64,000 nucleotides of DNA from Cherax quadricarinatus (lineage: Eukaryota; Arthropoda; Malacostraca; Decapoda; Parastacidae): the NCBI RefSeq assembly GCF_038502225.1, contig NC_091382.1:10372920-10436919 (forward strand), in the 5' to 3' direction. Each line of letters starts with the position of its first letter. The first letter of the stretch is position 1. The notes under the pieces are model-generated. The model saw nothing but the letters and a program-made list of their open reading frames with translations. It was not told where the DNA came from and made no database searches. Made by a program: the position numbers and the translations under genes. Positions 40,671 through 51,865 of the stretch are shown piece by piece.

Positions 40671-40970
40671 AGACACATGTGCAACATCTGGGTATCTTTA
40701 TTTGTAGACGTTTCACCCTCCAGTGGCTTTTTCAAGACAAGAACATAATGTGAAGACTGTAGAACTATATAGAAAAGATGAGGTAATCAGTCCCTCGGCC
40801 TTGGAGATGAAGAGCACCCAAGTCTTGAAGATTTTTGAAAAGACTACGGTGCTGTTTACTAACTCCACGGCTGAGGGACTAAGCTGCCTCATCTGTATTA
40901 CACTGAAGAAGCCTACCGTGTAGGCGAAACGTTTCAACAATAAAGATACCCAACTGTTGCCCATGTGTCT
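40671..40970 (+). mobile_element. Foldback element with hammerhead core, diverged arms
   Basis: The outer ends are complementary (AGACACATG..CAACA / GTTGCCCATGTGTCT, and GGGTATCTTTATT / AATAAAGATACCC). Both arms hold a GAAACGT core and a GATGAGG-like / CCTCATCT pair. The arms are more diverged than in the 47.6 and 63.3 kb copies. Confidence 0.65.
40897..40945 (+). ncRNA. Hammerhead-ribozyme-like motif 3
   Basis: CUGAAGA (40903-40909), A, GCCUAC-CGU-GUAGGC (stem II), GAAAC, GTTTC, AACAATAAAG. The stem II sequence differs from motif 2 by paired changes. Stem I pairing is poor in this copy. Confidence 0.45.
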
Positions 40971-41370
40971 CAGTCATCATCAGAATTTACATTAAAAATT
41001 ATTTTTGTGCCGTCTCATAACCCGGTTGTGGTAATTCTTTCATTAACATCACTGATATAAAATATAGACTATAAATAACTAGGTCCCAAGTGAGTCAATG
41101 AACCACTTTCTGGTTCCTCCTCATTTACATAAATTTCCTGTTGTAAACTGATCAATGCCTCGATCCAAGAGAGAGAGACTTCTCCAGTACAGTTTTACTT
41201 ACCATTCTTCATCGGTCTCATAAGAACGTAATGTAGGAACACAACGCAGGTTCTTCTAAAAGGTAACCATTCCCACCCACCCATTTTCCAACTTTCTTCC
41301 ACAACACCCAGGAATTTATTTCAAGATGGAAAAAACTTGAAATGGTAAGGTAAGGCTGGTAAGCAAGACA
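40971..41370. other. Spacer, no gene seen
   Basis: No supported feature. Confidence 0.5.
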
Positions 41371-41980
41371 AACCTGCAATAGTTGGATACCTTTATTACG
41401 AAGCGTTTCGCCTAGACAATAGGCGCAACACTTCGGAGTAAAGGTATCGGAGTAAAGGTATCGGAGTAAAGGTATCGGAGTAAAGGTATCGGAGTAAAGG
41501 TATCGGAGTAAAGGTATCGGAGTAAAGGTATCGGAGTAAAGGTATCGGAGTAAAGGTATCGGAGTAAAGGTATCGGAGTAAAGGTATCGGAGTAAAGGTA
41601 TCGGAGTAAAGGTATCGGAGTAAAGGTATCGGAGTAAAGGTATCGGAGTAAAGGTATCGGAGTAAAGGTATCGGAGTAAAGGTATCGGAGTAAAGGTATC
41701 GGAGTAAAGGTATCGGAGTAAAGGTATCGGAGTAAAGGTATCGGAGTAAAGGTATCGGAGTAAAGGTATCGGAGTAAAGGTATCGGAGTAAAGGTATCGG
41801 AGTAAAGGTATCGGAGTAAAGGTATCGGAGTAAAGGTATCGGAGTAAAGGTATCGGAGTAAAAGTTGGAAGAAGCGGTAGACATGTGAAGACGATGTAAT
41901 CAGTCCATCACCCTTGAAGCCTACTGTGTAGGCGAAACGTTTCGGTATAAAGATACCTATCTGTTACACATGTCTTAACA
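41371..41980. mobile_element. Foldback hammerhead element swollen by a 14-bp minisatellite
   Basis: The left arm has GGATACCTTTATTACGAAGC and GTTTCGCCTAGACAATAGGC; the right arm has GAAGCCTACTGTGTAGGC, GAAACGTTTC and GGTATAAAGATACC. The CUGANGA box is lost on the right (CCCTTGAAG). Between the arms is the 14-bp array listed next. Confidence 0.6.
41435..41861. repeat. 14-bp minisatellite, about 30 copies
   Basis: The unit GGAGTAAAGGTATC is almost perfectly repeated. The minus strand reads open with a 14-residue period, which is not evidence for a gene. Confidence 0.97.
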
Positions 41981-42004
41981 ATGTGGAAAAAGGCAATTCT
42001 GCAC

Positions 42005-42078
42005 AGTTCAGGACATTTATTTAAGGAAACGTTTCGCCACAAATGGCTTCTTCAGTGCTCTAATAAATGTCCTGAACT
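42005..42078 (-). ncRNA. Hammerhead-ribozyme-like motif 4 with long stem I
   Basis: On the minus strand: AGTTCAGGACATTTATT (stem I), CUGAAGA (plus 42049-42055), A, GCCA-loop-UGGC (stem II), GAAAC, GTTTC, then AATAAATGTCCTGAACT, which pairs with the 5' strand. Stem I is about 17 bp here and unrelated in sequence to stem I of other copies. Confidence 0.55.
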
Positions 42079-42418
42079 GCACCTAAGAATCTCTTCTCAC
42101 ATCTTGTGGGTATCACCAGACCATTTCTCATTACTTCAGTAACTCGGGTACTAATGAAACCAGCCCTTCAGTGAATGCAATTCAACGAAATTATGTTCAT
42201 CGAGGAGACTTGTAATTGCATCTGCATTGATTGATTCCAGCCAGACTGATGGGATAATAAACAGAAACTTAGAAACCACATCTGTTTTCCAAATTGATAT
42301 GCCACTGTAAGCCTTCCACAGTCCTGTAATTACTTATTTTGCTACATATTACTTTACTGAGTTACTTTTAGCATTGTTTAAAAACCGCAATTATTTGCAG
42401 GAATGAAGACTCACTATA
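42079..42418. other. Spacer, no gene seen
   Basis: No supported feature. Confidence 0.5.
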
Positions 42419-42870
42419 CTGTACTCCCTGGAACGCAGGAGGGAGAGATACATGATTATATACACCTGGAAAATCCTAGAGGGACTAGTACCGAACTTGC
42501 ACACGAATATCACTCACTACGAAAGCAAAAGACTTGGCAGACGTTGCAACATCCCCCCAATGAAAAGCAGGGGTGTCACTAGCACGTTAAGAGACCATAC
42601 AATAAGTGTCAGGGGCCCGAGACTGTTCAACTGCCTCCCAGCATACATAAGGGGGATTACCAACAGACCCCTGGCAGTCTTCAAGCAGGCACTGGACAAG
42701 CACCTAAAGTCGGTTCCTGACCAGCCGGGCTGTGGCTCGTACGTTGGTTTGCGTGCAGCCAGCAGCAACAGCCTGGTTGATCAGGCTCTGATCCACCAGG
42801 AGGCCTGGTCACAGACCGGGCCGCGGGGGCGTTGACCCCCGGAACTCTCTCCAGGTAAACTCCAGGTAAT
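42419..42870 (+). mobile_element. LINE family 1, copy E, short 3' end
   Basis: About 450 bp matching copy A from about 17757 to the 3' terminus, with an open frame (42452-42835: YTWKILEGLVPNLHTN .. FNCLPAYIRGITNRPLAVF .. DQPGCGSYVGL). It ends CTCTCCAGGTAAACTCCAGG. Almost identical to copies A and D. Confidence 0.88.
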
Positions 42871-42889
42871 ACCGTCACTGGAACAATAC

Positions 42890-43050
42890 ACCATACCATG
42901 GGCGGGGTTAGAACCCGCGATCGAAGAGTCATGAAACTACAGACCGACGCGTCGGTCTGGAGGTATATGACTCGCTGATCTCGGGTTCTAACCCCGCCCG
43001 TGGTATGGTTTGTTTGCAATCGTGTCATTACGATTTAGTGAGTCATGTAC
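42890..43050. mobile_element. SINE family II heads, head-to-head palindrome
   Basis: ACCATACC(A)TGGGCGGGGTT at 42890 onward and its complement ending at 43009 form a palindrome about 120 bp long centred on GACGCGTC (about 42951), with roughly nine mismatches over 58 compared positions. The right side continues with TTGCAATCGTGTCATTACGA, the SINE terminus seen at 6180-6200. Confidence 0.8.
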
Positions 43051-43059
43051 ACAACCCAC

Positions 43060-43130
43060 ACAATGGGGGTAGCTAATGCCGATGTTTCGGTCCGATTTTG
43101 GACCAATAACTAGTCTTCTTCAGGTCTTGT
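43060..43130 (-). other. Hammerhead-like relic of a second type
   Basis: Minus strand: CUGAAGA (plus 43117-43123), a spacer, GGUCC-loop-GGACC, then GAAACAUCGG. The boxes and a paired stem are present but an 11-nt spacer separates CUGAAGA from the stem, so it is not a canonical fold. Confidence 0.3.
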
Positions 43131-43298
43131 TTACGTATACATCGTTATTTAGTTATAACGAGTCTAGTTTACTAAGCGTAAATGTAAATGAGGATTATAT
43201 TTATTATTCTGTGACTTGGTACATATTGTGAGGAGAAATGGAACAAATCTTATCATTGTAAAGAAAGCAACTTGAAATTAAGTTTAAGTGAATTTTTC

Positions 43299-44404
43299 CT
43301 GGAACAATCTTAGTCCAGTATACCTGGAACAATCTTAGTCCAGTATACCTGGAACAATCTTAGTCCAGTATACCTGGAACAATCTTAGTCCAGTATACCT
43401 GGAACAATCTTAGTCCAGTATACCTGGAACAATCTTAGTCCAGTATACCTGGAACAATCTTAATCCAGTATACCTGGAACAATATTAGTCCATTATACAT
43501 GGAACAATATTAGTCCATTATACATGGAACAATATTAGTCCATTATACATGGAACAATCTTAGTCCAGTATACATGGAACAATCTTAGTCCAGTATACAT
43601 GGAACAATCTTGGTCCAGTATACCTGGAACAATCTTAGTCCAGTACACCTGGAACAATCTTAGTCCAGTATACCTGGAACAATCTTAGTCCAGTATACCT
43701 GGAACAATCTTAATCCAGTATACCTGGAACAATCTTAGTCTAGTATACATGGAACAATCTTAGTCCAGTACACCTGGAACAATCTTAGTCCAGTACACCT
43801 GGAACAATCTTAGTCCAGTACACCTGGAACAATCTTAGTCCAGTATACCTGGAATCTTACTCCAGTATACCTGGAACAATCTTAATCCAGTATACCTGGA
43901 ACAATCTTAGTCCAGTATACCTGGAACAATCTTAGTTCAGTATACCTGGAATAATCTTAGTTCAGTATACCTGGAATAATCTTAGTTCAGTATACCTGGA
44001 ATAATCTTAGTTCAGTATACCTGGAATAATCTTAGTTCAGTATACCTGGAACAATCTTAATCCAGTATACCTGGAACAATCTTAGTCCAGTATACCTGGA
44101 ACAATCTTAGTTCAGTATACCTGGAACAATCTTAGTTCAGTATACCTGGAATAATCTTAGTTCAGTATACCTGGAATAATCTTAGTTCAGTATACCTGGA
44201 ATAATCTTAGTTCAGTATACCTGGAATAATCTTAGTTCAGTATACCTGGAATAATCTTAGTTCAGTATACCTGGAATAATCTTAGTCCAGTATACCTGGA
44301 ATAATCTTAGTCCAGTATACATGGAACAATCTTAGTCCAGTATACCTGAAACAATATTTAGTTTCATGTATCTGGAACAATCTCAGTTCCACATACCTGG
44401 AACA
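43299..44404. repeat. 25-bp minisatellite, about 44 copies
   Basis: The unit is CTGGAACAATCTTAGTCCAG plus TATAC. Variants cluster in runs (ATTAGTCCATTATACAT near 43490-43560; ATAATCTTAGTTCAG near 43950-44280), which shows local homogenisation. Confidence 0.96.
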
Positions 44405-44659
44405 ATATTCTGTCTGCCTCTAAATGAGCTTAAGAAGGTTACGCTCACAGTCTGCATGTGAGCTCAAACAAATTATACCATGTAAATTCAACTTTGTGTA
44501 AAACGAACACCCAAGATCAGGTGGCTGAGATGACACTAAGATCACGAAAAAAGATTTATCTCCTAAGATCACATCGAGATTTTATTGAGAATTAATCTTA
44601 AATCAACGTTACAACGTAACGTCAGGATACCATAAATCTGTTAGTAAAGCACGTAACCG
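44405..44659. other. Spacer, no gene seen
   Basis: No supported feature. Confidence 0.5.
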
Positions 44660-45713
44660 TAGTAGCCAAGACCACACCAATCTTGGTCCTTATGAACACA
44701 GTAAACATGGTCAAGAGCACTTCAGTCTTAGTCATGAGGACCACTCCGGGTATGGTCTTGAAGAGCACTCCGGGTATGGTCTTGAAGAGCACTCCGGGTA
44801 TGGTCTTGAAGAGCACTCCGGGTATGGTCTTGAAGAGCACTCCGGGTATGGTCTTGAAGACCACTCCGGGTATGGTCTTGAAGACCACTCCGGGTATGGT
44901 CTTGAAGACCACTCCGGGTATGGTCTTGAAGAGCACTCCGGGTATGGTCTTGAAGAGCACTCCGGGTATGGTCTTGAAGAGCACTCCGGGTATGGTCTTG
45001 AAGAGCACTCCGGGTATGGTCTTGAAGAGCACTCCGGGTATGGTCTTGAAGAGCACTCCGGGTATGGTCTTGAAGACCACTCCGGGTATGGTCTTGAAGA
45101 CCACTCCGGGTATGGTCTTGAAGACCACTCCGGGTATGGTCTTGAAGAGCACTCCGGGTATGGTCTTGAAGAGCACTCCGGGTATGGTCTTGAAGAGCAC
45201 TCCGGGTATGGTCTTGAAGAGCACTCCGGGTATGGTCTTGAAGAGCACTCCGGGTATGGTCTTGAAGAGCACTCCGGGTATGGTCTTGAAGAGCACTCCG
45301 GGTATGGTCTTGAAGAGCACTCCGGGTATGGTCTTGAAGAGCACTCCGGGTATGGTCTTGAAGAGCACTCCGGGTATGGTCTTGAAGAGCACTCCGGGTA
45401 TGGTCTTGAAGAGCACTCCGGGTATGGTCTTGAAGAGCACTCCGGGTATGGTCTTGAAGAGCACTCTGGGTATGGTCTTGAAGAGCACTCTGGGTATGGT
45501 CTTGAAGAGCACTCCAGGTATGGTCTTGAAGAGCACTCCAGGTATGGTCTTGAAGAGCACTCCGGGTATGGTCTTGAAGAGCACTCCGGGTATGGTCTTG
45601 AAGAGCACTCCGGGTATGGTCTTGAAGAGCACTCCGGGTATGGTCTTGAAGACCACTCCGGGTATGGTCTTGAAGAGCACTCCGGGTATGGTCTTGAAGA
45701 GCACTCCATGTAG
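44660..45713. repeat. 24-bp minisatellite, left half, about 41 copies
   Basis: The unit is ACTCCGGGTATGGTCTTGAA plus GAGC (or GACC), preceded by degenerate units from about 44660. All frames stay open because the period is a multiple of 3. It is directly followed by the 5' end of LINE copy C. Confidence 0.95.
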
Positions 45714-46820
45714 TGCCGTGCCGTCTCGCCGTGCCGCCGCGTTCTTTCGTGTTTTTTCACGGTCTCTCTTGCGTACTAGAACCTTAAACTGCGCCAGTGA
45801 ACTTAAAAGATATATCCCTCCAGTGCTTGGAACTAATCTTGCAGAAAATAATATCTACCGAGTCAAAAAAGGAGAATCAGCGTACAATAACAAAGCATAA
45901 CCATACTCTCAGAGTATGGTTAGAGCATTTTTGTCAGAGGAAAGACACTCCCTGATAATAGTGTGTTATACATAGTGTTGTAGTGTGTACCACAGTGGCA
46001 TATGGATAATAAATGATAAGGTGAAATTTAAAACTGAAGTGTTAGGCCCAAAGAGACAGGTTTATGTTGTAAACAGTCGCTAGCAGTCGTCAGAACCCTC
46101 CTGATTCCAGTGAGCAAATCACTCCCGTTGAAATGCGAAGAGGTGCAAAATCTCCAGGAAATACGAAAAGTGTACAGTTTTGTAGAAATATGATAAACAG
46201 TGTATAGTTAGTACTTATTGTGATGGAGTGACGTATACAGTCTGTGGTAAACCTGTAGCTAGCAGCGGTCGCTATATACACAACGAAAATCATTGTTCCT
46301 CCAGTAATCTCCATGTAATGAAGCCATATATTGATACAGAAAGTTATACTTTCTGTATCAAACTGAACACATATTACTGTTTAACTTTTTTCCAGTAGTC
46401 CTTTTATGAGCTAGTCCAATATCACCCAGTGAGCCTAATCGGGACCTGCCCGGATTCATCCAATGATCGGATTCAAACGGATTCGTTGATAACAATGTAT
46501 CCTCTGACTGGTTTCACTAACTGACGCGGCTCTACGCGCCCAATCAAACGCTCAAACAGTAACTACAACAGATAGTTTCAGTACAGATAGACAGATCTAC
46601 TGTTAAGGTGCTTATTAGAAAAAAGATATATAGTGATCCACTAGTTGGATTCTACCGGATTCGCTGGATTCGGGCGGATTCAAACGCTTTTTGAGGAAAT
46701 AAAGCCGGATTCAAACTGTTTCGTTGGAAATAAACCAAATCGGAAGAAATGTTACAAAAAATTAAATACATCGGGGAATTATAGACTAGCTAGCTAGGAG
46801 AGTTGTCTAGTATTGCTAAG

Positions 46821-47620
46821 ATGACCACCACCATGAAGATCTGTGTAGTCTGCAGAAAGGGTAAGGGACGAAGACAGATCTGGATTGCTTGCCATCTGTG
46901 TGGCCAGTGGCCCCATAGTATATGCAGGGATTTTAAACCAGTGACCACACTTGACAAACTCAGAGAGATGTTTTTGGGTCTCCCCAAACGAGATTCACCT
47001 GTATGAGGAAATGACATATATATTAAAAGACAAAAATAAAACATCCTTCTTGAAAAACATGTCAGCATGGTATGACAGCTGGGAAAAAAAGATGGGTGGT
47101 AGGGACGGGGCTGTCTTGGACAGTGTTCCTGAGGGTGTTAGTGCTGTCCTGGAGGGTAGTGCTGAGGGTGCTAGTGTTGTCCTGGAGAAAAGTGCTCCTG
47201 AGGGTCCTAGTGATGTCTTAGAGCTCGTGAGGGTACTAGTGTTGTCTTAGAGCTCGTGAGGGTACTAGTGTTGTCCTGGAGGACAGTGAAGACAACATTA
47301 TTCAGTCCACAGAGGTTCAAAATAGAGAGACTGCTGGAGATGGATCAAAATGGGATGATGCCTCAGGTAATCGTGTCGACACACTACCAGCAAAACCTGG
47401 TGGAAGCACTGATGTCCATACAGAGGTGAAAGATAGGGAGGAAACAGGAAAAATGCACCAGCAGTGAACGCAGCTACAATAAATCCTAGCAAACAGAAGT
47501 ACAATCTATGTAAATACTATGCCTTGGGTATCTGCAGGCACGGTATATTTGGTAAAACAGGTGGGACATGCACCTTTGACCATCCGAAAAAATGCTGCAC
47601 CCATATGACAACAGGAGAAT
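46821..47620 (+). pseudogene. LINE copy C ORF1, PHD finger, linker and first CCCH finger, broken
   Basis: From ATG 46821: KICVVCRKGKGRRQIW, IACHLCGQWPHSIC, a frame change at about 46975, then GLPKRDSP or WVSPNEIHLYEEMTYILKDK depending on frame. The repetitive linker follows (VLEGSAEGASVVLEKSAPEG). A further frame holds YALGICRHGIFGKTGGTC, TFDHPKKCCTHMTTGEC, where the foldback element interrupts the finger. Confidence 0.75.
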
Positions 47621-47660
47621 GCAATTTGAAGAATTGAGACACTTATGCAACACATGGGAA

Positions 47661-47712
47661 TCTTTATTGAAGAAACGTTTCGCCACACAGTGGCTTCATC
47701 AGTCCAGTACAA
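47661..47712 (-). ncRNA. Hammerhead-ribozyme-like motif 5
   Basis: Minus strand: UACUGGA (stem I), CUGAUGA (plus 47696-47702), A, GCCAC-UGU-GUGGC, GAAAC, GTTTC, UUCAAUA. Stem I pairs in 6 of 7 positions. Confidence 0.58.
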
Positions 47713-48071
47713 AGTAGAAATGGGTAAGGAGAGTAGAAGTTTGAGGTAATCAGTCCCTCAACCTGGAATCGATGTGTTCAGTCCATCACTCTTGTAGGAA
47801 GTGCCGCATAGGGCCAGAGAGGTGGCTTATATACTACTGGTACAAAGACTTCAACGCTTGCCCAACCTTTGGACGACTACCTACTTACACTAGTGCCAGG
47901 TCCCACTGTGATCCCGCCTCCTCCTGCTTCACCTCATCTCACCGCAGTATATAAGCCACCTCTCTGGCCCTATGCGGCACTTCCTACAAGAATGATGGAC
48001 TGAACACATCGATTCCAGGTTGAGGGACTGATTACCTAAAACTTCTACTCTCCTTACCCATTTCTACTTTG

Positions 48072-48116
48072 TATTGGACTGATGAAGCCACTGTGTGGCG
48101 AAACGTTTCTTCAGTA
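48072..48116 (+). ncRNA. Hammerhead-ribozyme-like motif 6
   Basis: UAUUGGA (48072-48078), CUGAUGA (48079-48085), A, GCCAC-UGU-GUGGC (48087-48099), GAAAC (48100-48104), GTTTC, UUCAGUA (48110-48116). Stem I pairs at all 7 positions counting G-U pairs. Confidence 0.62.
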
Positions 48117-48183
48117 AAGATTCCCAGGTGTTGCGTAAGTGTTTCAATTCTTCAACTTGTCGGTTTTCAAAACCATTCATCAC

Positions 48184-48484
48184 AGAATGCAACTTTATTT
48201 CTTGCAACTTATTTCACCCAGGAATGTGTCGCTTATCAATCCATGAAAGAAAATGCTACAACGCATACTGCCAGGCACATCATCTAAAGAGGACTGGAAG
48301 ACACAGACCAGCCAGACTATGGGAAACAAAAGAGAGGAGCCACAACCTCTCCAGGGACAGAGGTTTTTTAGGGCCAGGAAGGAAAAAAGACTGGCAAGAA
48401 ATGATAATAATCCTACACCACCTGAAAACACTTCTGGAGCAGAGGCACGAAAATTGGCCTCTACCCCAGAAGAACAGATATTAG
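48184..48484 (+). pseudogene. LINE copy C ORF1, C-terminal CCCH part
   Basis: Continues ORF1 after the foldback element: ECNFISCNLFHPGMCRLSIH, ERKCYNAYCQAHHLKR, then basic sequence like that of copy A (RDRGFLGPGRKKDWQEM) and LPQKNRY before TAG at 48482-48484. The frame is open from the duplicated target site onward. Confidence 0.78.
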
Positions 48485-48600
48485 AGTCGGCAAATAAAAC
48501 CCCCCTAAATTCCACCAATATGACATTTGTCTTTGCAGACATACAGGGTCTAAAGCCGTCAAAAAACAAAATTCCTTACATCAAGGGACTGCTCACGGAG

Positions 48601-48906
48601 GTTCGAGGTTCTGACCTGAGGGTTGGTGAGGATGGGGAGGAAGAGGGGAGGAAGAGGGCTGGAAAAATGGAAGAGGTTGGGAGGGTGGAGTAGGAGGTGG
48701 GGCAGCAGAGATGAGTGGCCCGTCCACTCTGGAGCATGATGTGCAGAGGTACTGCAGGAGGTTGTACTGGAGCGAGATGTGCTGATGGCAACAGTGTCGG
48801 TAGAGTAGGGTCGGTACTCAGGCGCCTCTCAGGAGATGGCTGGTGGTGCCCAGGAAAACAGGGTCGTTTTGGAGCCACACCCCAGCTTTAGCTAAATAGC
48901 AAAGTG
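48601..48906. mobile_element. Unidentified 306-bp insertion with 12-bp target duplication
   Basis: Flanked by CTGCTCACGGAG at 48589-48600 and 48907-48918; the uninterrupted copy A has a single equivalent (CTGCTTGCAGAG). The insert is purine-rich near its start (GGGGAGGAAGAGGGGAGGAA) and ends TTAGCTAAATAGCAAAGTG. No terminal inverted repeat or poly(A) is visible. Could be a SINE, a short LINE end or a MITE. Confidence 0.75.
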
Positions 48907-49342
48907 CTGCTCACGGAGTCAAATGCAAAGTTTGCAGCATTCACAGAGACCCACATAAAAGACCATTATGACAACGAAATATGAATCCCAGGTTATAACC
49001 TATTCCGATGCGACAGACTATACAAGCAACAAGGGAGGGTTGGCCTGTATGTCACAGAATCGCTCATTTGCACAGAACTACTAAACACCTCAAATGATGT
49101 ACTTGAAGTTTTGGCGGTAAAGATCGAAAACCAAAACCTTGTCATTGTGATAGTATACAAGCCTCCAGATGCAACTTCGCAGCAGTTCCAGGAGCAGCTT
49201 GAGAAAATTGACCACCGTCTGGAAAATCTAACTCCTGCCCTAAACATCTTACTACTAGGTTTCGACCTGAGACGCCTAAAATGGAAGAGTATAGCAAACA
49301 ATGTTTCAGCAGAGATCACCTCGGGAGGCAACTCAGATGAAA

Positions 49343-49464
<122 letters not shown>

Positions 49465-51865
49465 ACTACTAAATCTCTGCAACAAATTCACCTTAAACCA
49501 GCAAACAGTAGAGCCTACAAGACTACAAAATACGCTGGACCTCATCTTCACTAACAATGATGATCTGATACGTAATACAACTGTATCAAAGACAATACAC
49601 TCAGATCACAACACAATAGAGGTACAGACATGTATACACAGGACTCCTGACCAGCAAAATGTGAACAGTCGTGAAGGTCTCTTCACGAAATTAAATTTCA
49701 ATAACAAAAACATACAATGGGATGAAGTAAACCATGTCCTAAATGAAACAAGCTGGGAAAGATATCCTAAACAACACGGATCCGAACATCTGCCTTGAAA
49801 AAATGAATTCTGTGGTTCTTGAGATCTGCTCAAGACACATTCCATTAAGAAAAAGAAAGACACTCCCTATACAGACGAAGGCGAAGAGTCACAGAGCTGC
49901 TGAGTGGGATCAATATATCTGAAATACGAAGGGAAGCACTAGTCAATGAAATTGCAAATATCGAACTTAAGCTGAAGGAATCTTATAGGAGACAAGAATC
50001 ACAGGAAGAACTAAAAGCCATAAAGAAAATAGAAAAAAACAAAAAAACAAAATACTTCTTCTCTTATGCCAAATCTAAGGGAAAAACAACATCCAGTACT
50101 GGGCCCCTGCTTAGGCAGGATGGGACATACACAGATGACAGCCAAAAAATGAGTGAGATACTAAAGTCCCAATACGACTCAGTGTTCAGCGAGCCACTGC
50201 CCACTCTAAGGGTCGAAACTCCAAATGAATTCTTTATGAACGAAGCCCAAAATTTGGTCATCCCAAAACTCTCGGGTATTATAATAACTCCACAAGATTT
50301 TGAAGAGGCAATTAATGACATGCCCATGCACTCTGCCCCAGGCCCAGACTCCTGGAACTCCGTGCTCAAGAACTGCAAGAAGTCCCTATCGCGTGCCTTC
50401 AGTATTTTATGGAGAGGGAGCATGGACACAGGGGTCATCCCACACATACTATAAACAACAGACATAGCCCCACTCCACAAAGATGGCAGTAAAGCAATTG
50501 CAAAGAACTACAGACCGATCGATAGCACTAACATCCCCTATCATAAAAATCTTTGAGAGGGTTCTAAGAAGCAAGATCGCCACCCATCTAGATACTCATC
50601 AGTTACACAACAATGGACAACACGGGTTTAGAGCAGGTCGCTCCTGCCTGTCCCAGCTACTGGACCACTATAATAAGGTCCTGGATGCTGTAGAGGATAA
50701 ACAAAACACAGATGTAGTATACACAGACTTCGCAAAACCTTTCGACAAGTGTGACCATGGTGTAATAGCACACAAAATGCGAGATAAAGGAATAACGGGA
50801 AAAGTTGGTAGATGGATCTACAACTTCCTGACAAATAGAACACAGAGTAATAGTAAACAGAGTAAAGTCCCAGGCAGCCATGATAAAAAGCTCTGTTCCA
50901 CAAGGCACAGTACTCGCTCCCATTCTATTCTTCCGTTGCGGATGACACCCGGATCACCATGACAGCGACCTCCATCGAAGACACCGCGAGACTCCAAGCG
51001 GACATCAACCAAATCTTCGAATGGGCCACTCAAAACAATATGAAGTTCAACGAGGAGAAATTTCAACTACCCAGATATGGAAAACTTGAAATTAAAAATG
51101 TGTCAGGGTATACAATAAATTCTAACCATACAATAGAGCGGAAAAGTAATGTGAAGGACCTGGGAGAGATAATGTCAGAGGATCTCGCCTTCAAAGACCA
51201 CAACGATGTATCTACCTCATCCGCTAGGAAAATGATAGGATGGATAATGAGAACCTTCAAAACTAGGGACGCCAAGCCCATGATTCTCTTCAAATCGCTT
51301 GTGCTCTCTAGGCTGGAATACTGCTGTACACTAACGGCCCCCTTCAAGGCTGGTGACATTGCAGACCTGGAGAGTGTAGATAGAACTTTCACGGCACACA
51401 CAAGTGCGATAAGGCACCTGAACTACTGGGAACGGTTGAAGGTCCTTGATCTGTATTCCCTCGAACACAGGCGAGAGAGATACATGATAATATACACTTG
51501 GAAGGTCCTGGAGGGATTGATACCAAACCTGCACACGAAAATCACTTCATATGAAATCAAAAGACTCGGCAGGAGATGCAACATCCCCCGATGAAAAGCA
51601 GGGGTGCCACGAGTACACTGAGAGACAACACAATAAGTGTCCGGGGCCCAAGATTGTTCAGTTGCCTCCCAGCATACATAAGGGGGATTACCAATAGACC
51701 CCTGACTGTCTTCAAGAAGGCACTGGACAGGCACCTAAAGTCAGTACCTGACCAACCGGGCTGTGGTTCGTACGTCAGCTTGTGTGCGCCCAGCAGTAAC
51801 AGCTTGGTTGATCAGACCCTGATCCACCATGAGGCCTGGTCTCAGACCGGTAAACTCCAGGTCTG

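Larger units (their letters stand above)
47625..48183 (+). mobile_element. Foldback hammerhead element with 9-bp target duplication
   Basis: Arms 47628-47835 and 47946-48153 are equal in length (208 nt) and nearly exact reverse complements; the spacer is 110 nt. A 30-nt unpaired tail (48154-48183, ACTTGTCGGTTTTC..CCATTC) follows the right arm only. AGAATGCAA flanks it on both sides (47616-47624 and 48184-48192). Removing the element and one duplicate restores the CCCH region of the LINE. Each arm carries a hammerhead-like core. Confidence 0.88.

Noticed and set aside
41396..41884. 162-codon repetitive ORF
   Set aside because: Produced by the 14-bp minisatellite inside a foldback element.
43060..43130. 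Full hammerhead call at the GGTCC...GGACC hairpin
   Set aside because: CUGAAGA and GAAAC are present, but an 11-nt spacer precedes the stem and no stem I pairing is evident; kept only as a low-confidence relic.
43299..44404. CRISPR-like regular array
   Set aside because: Units are contiguous 25-bp repeats with no spacers, and the context is eukaryotic; the same applies to the other minisatellites.
44683..45900. 405-codon (plus) and 342-360-codon (minus) repeat ORFs
   Set aside because: All reflect a 24-bp satellite open in several frames on both strands at once, which argues against selection on any one.
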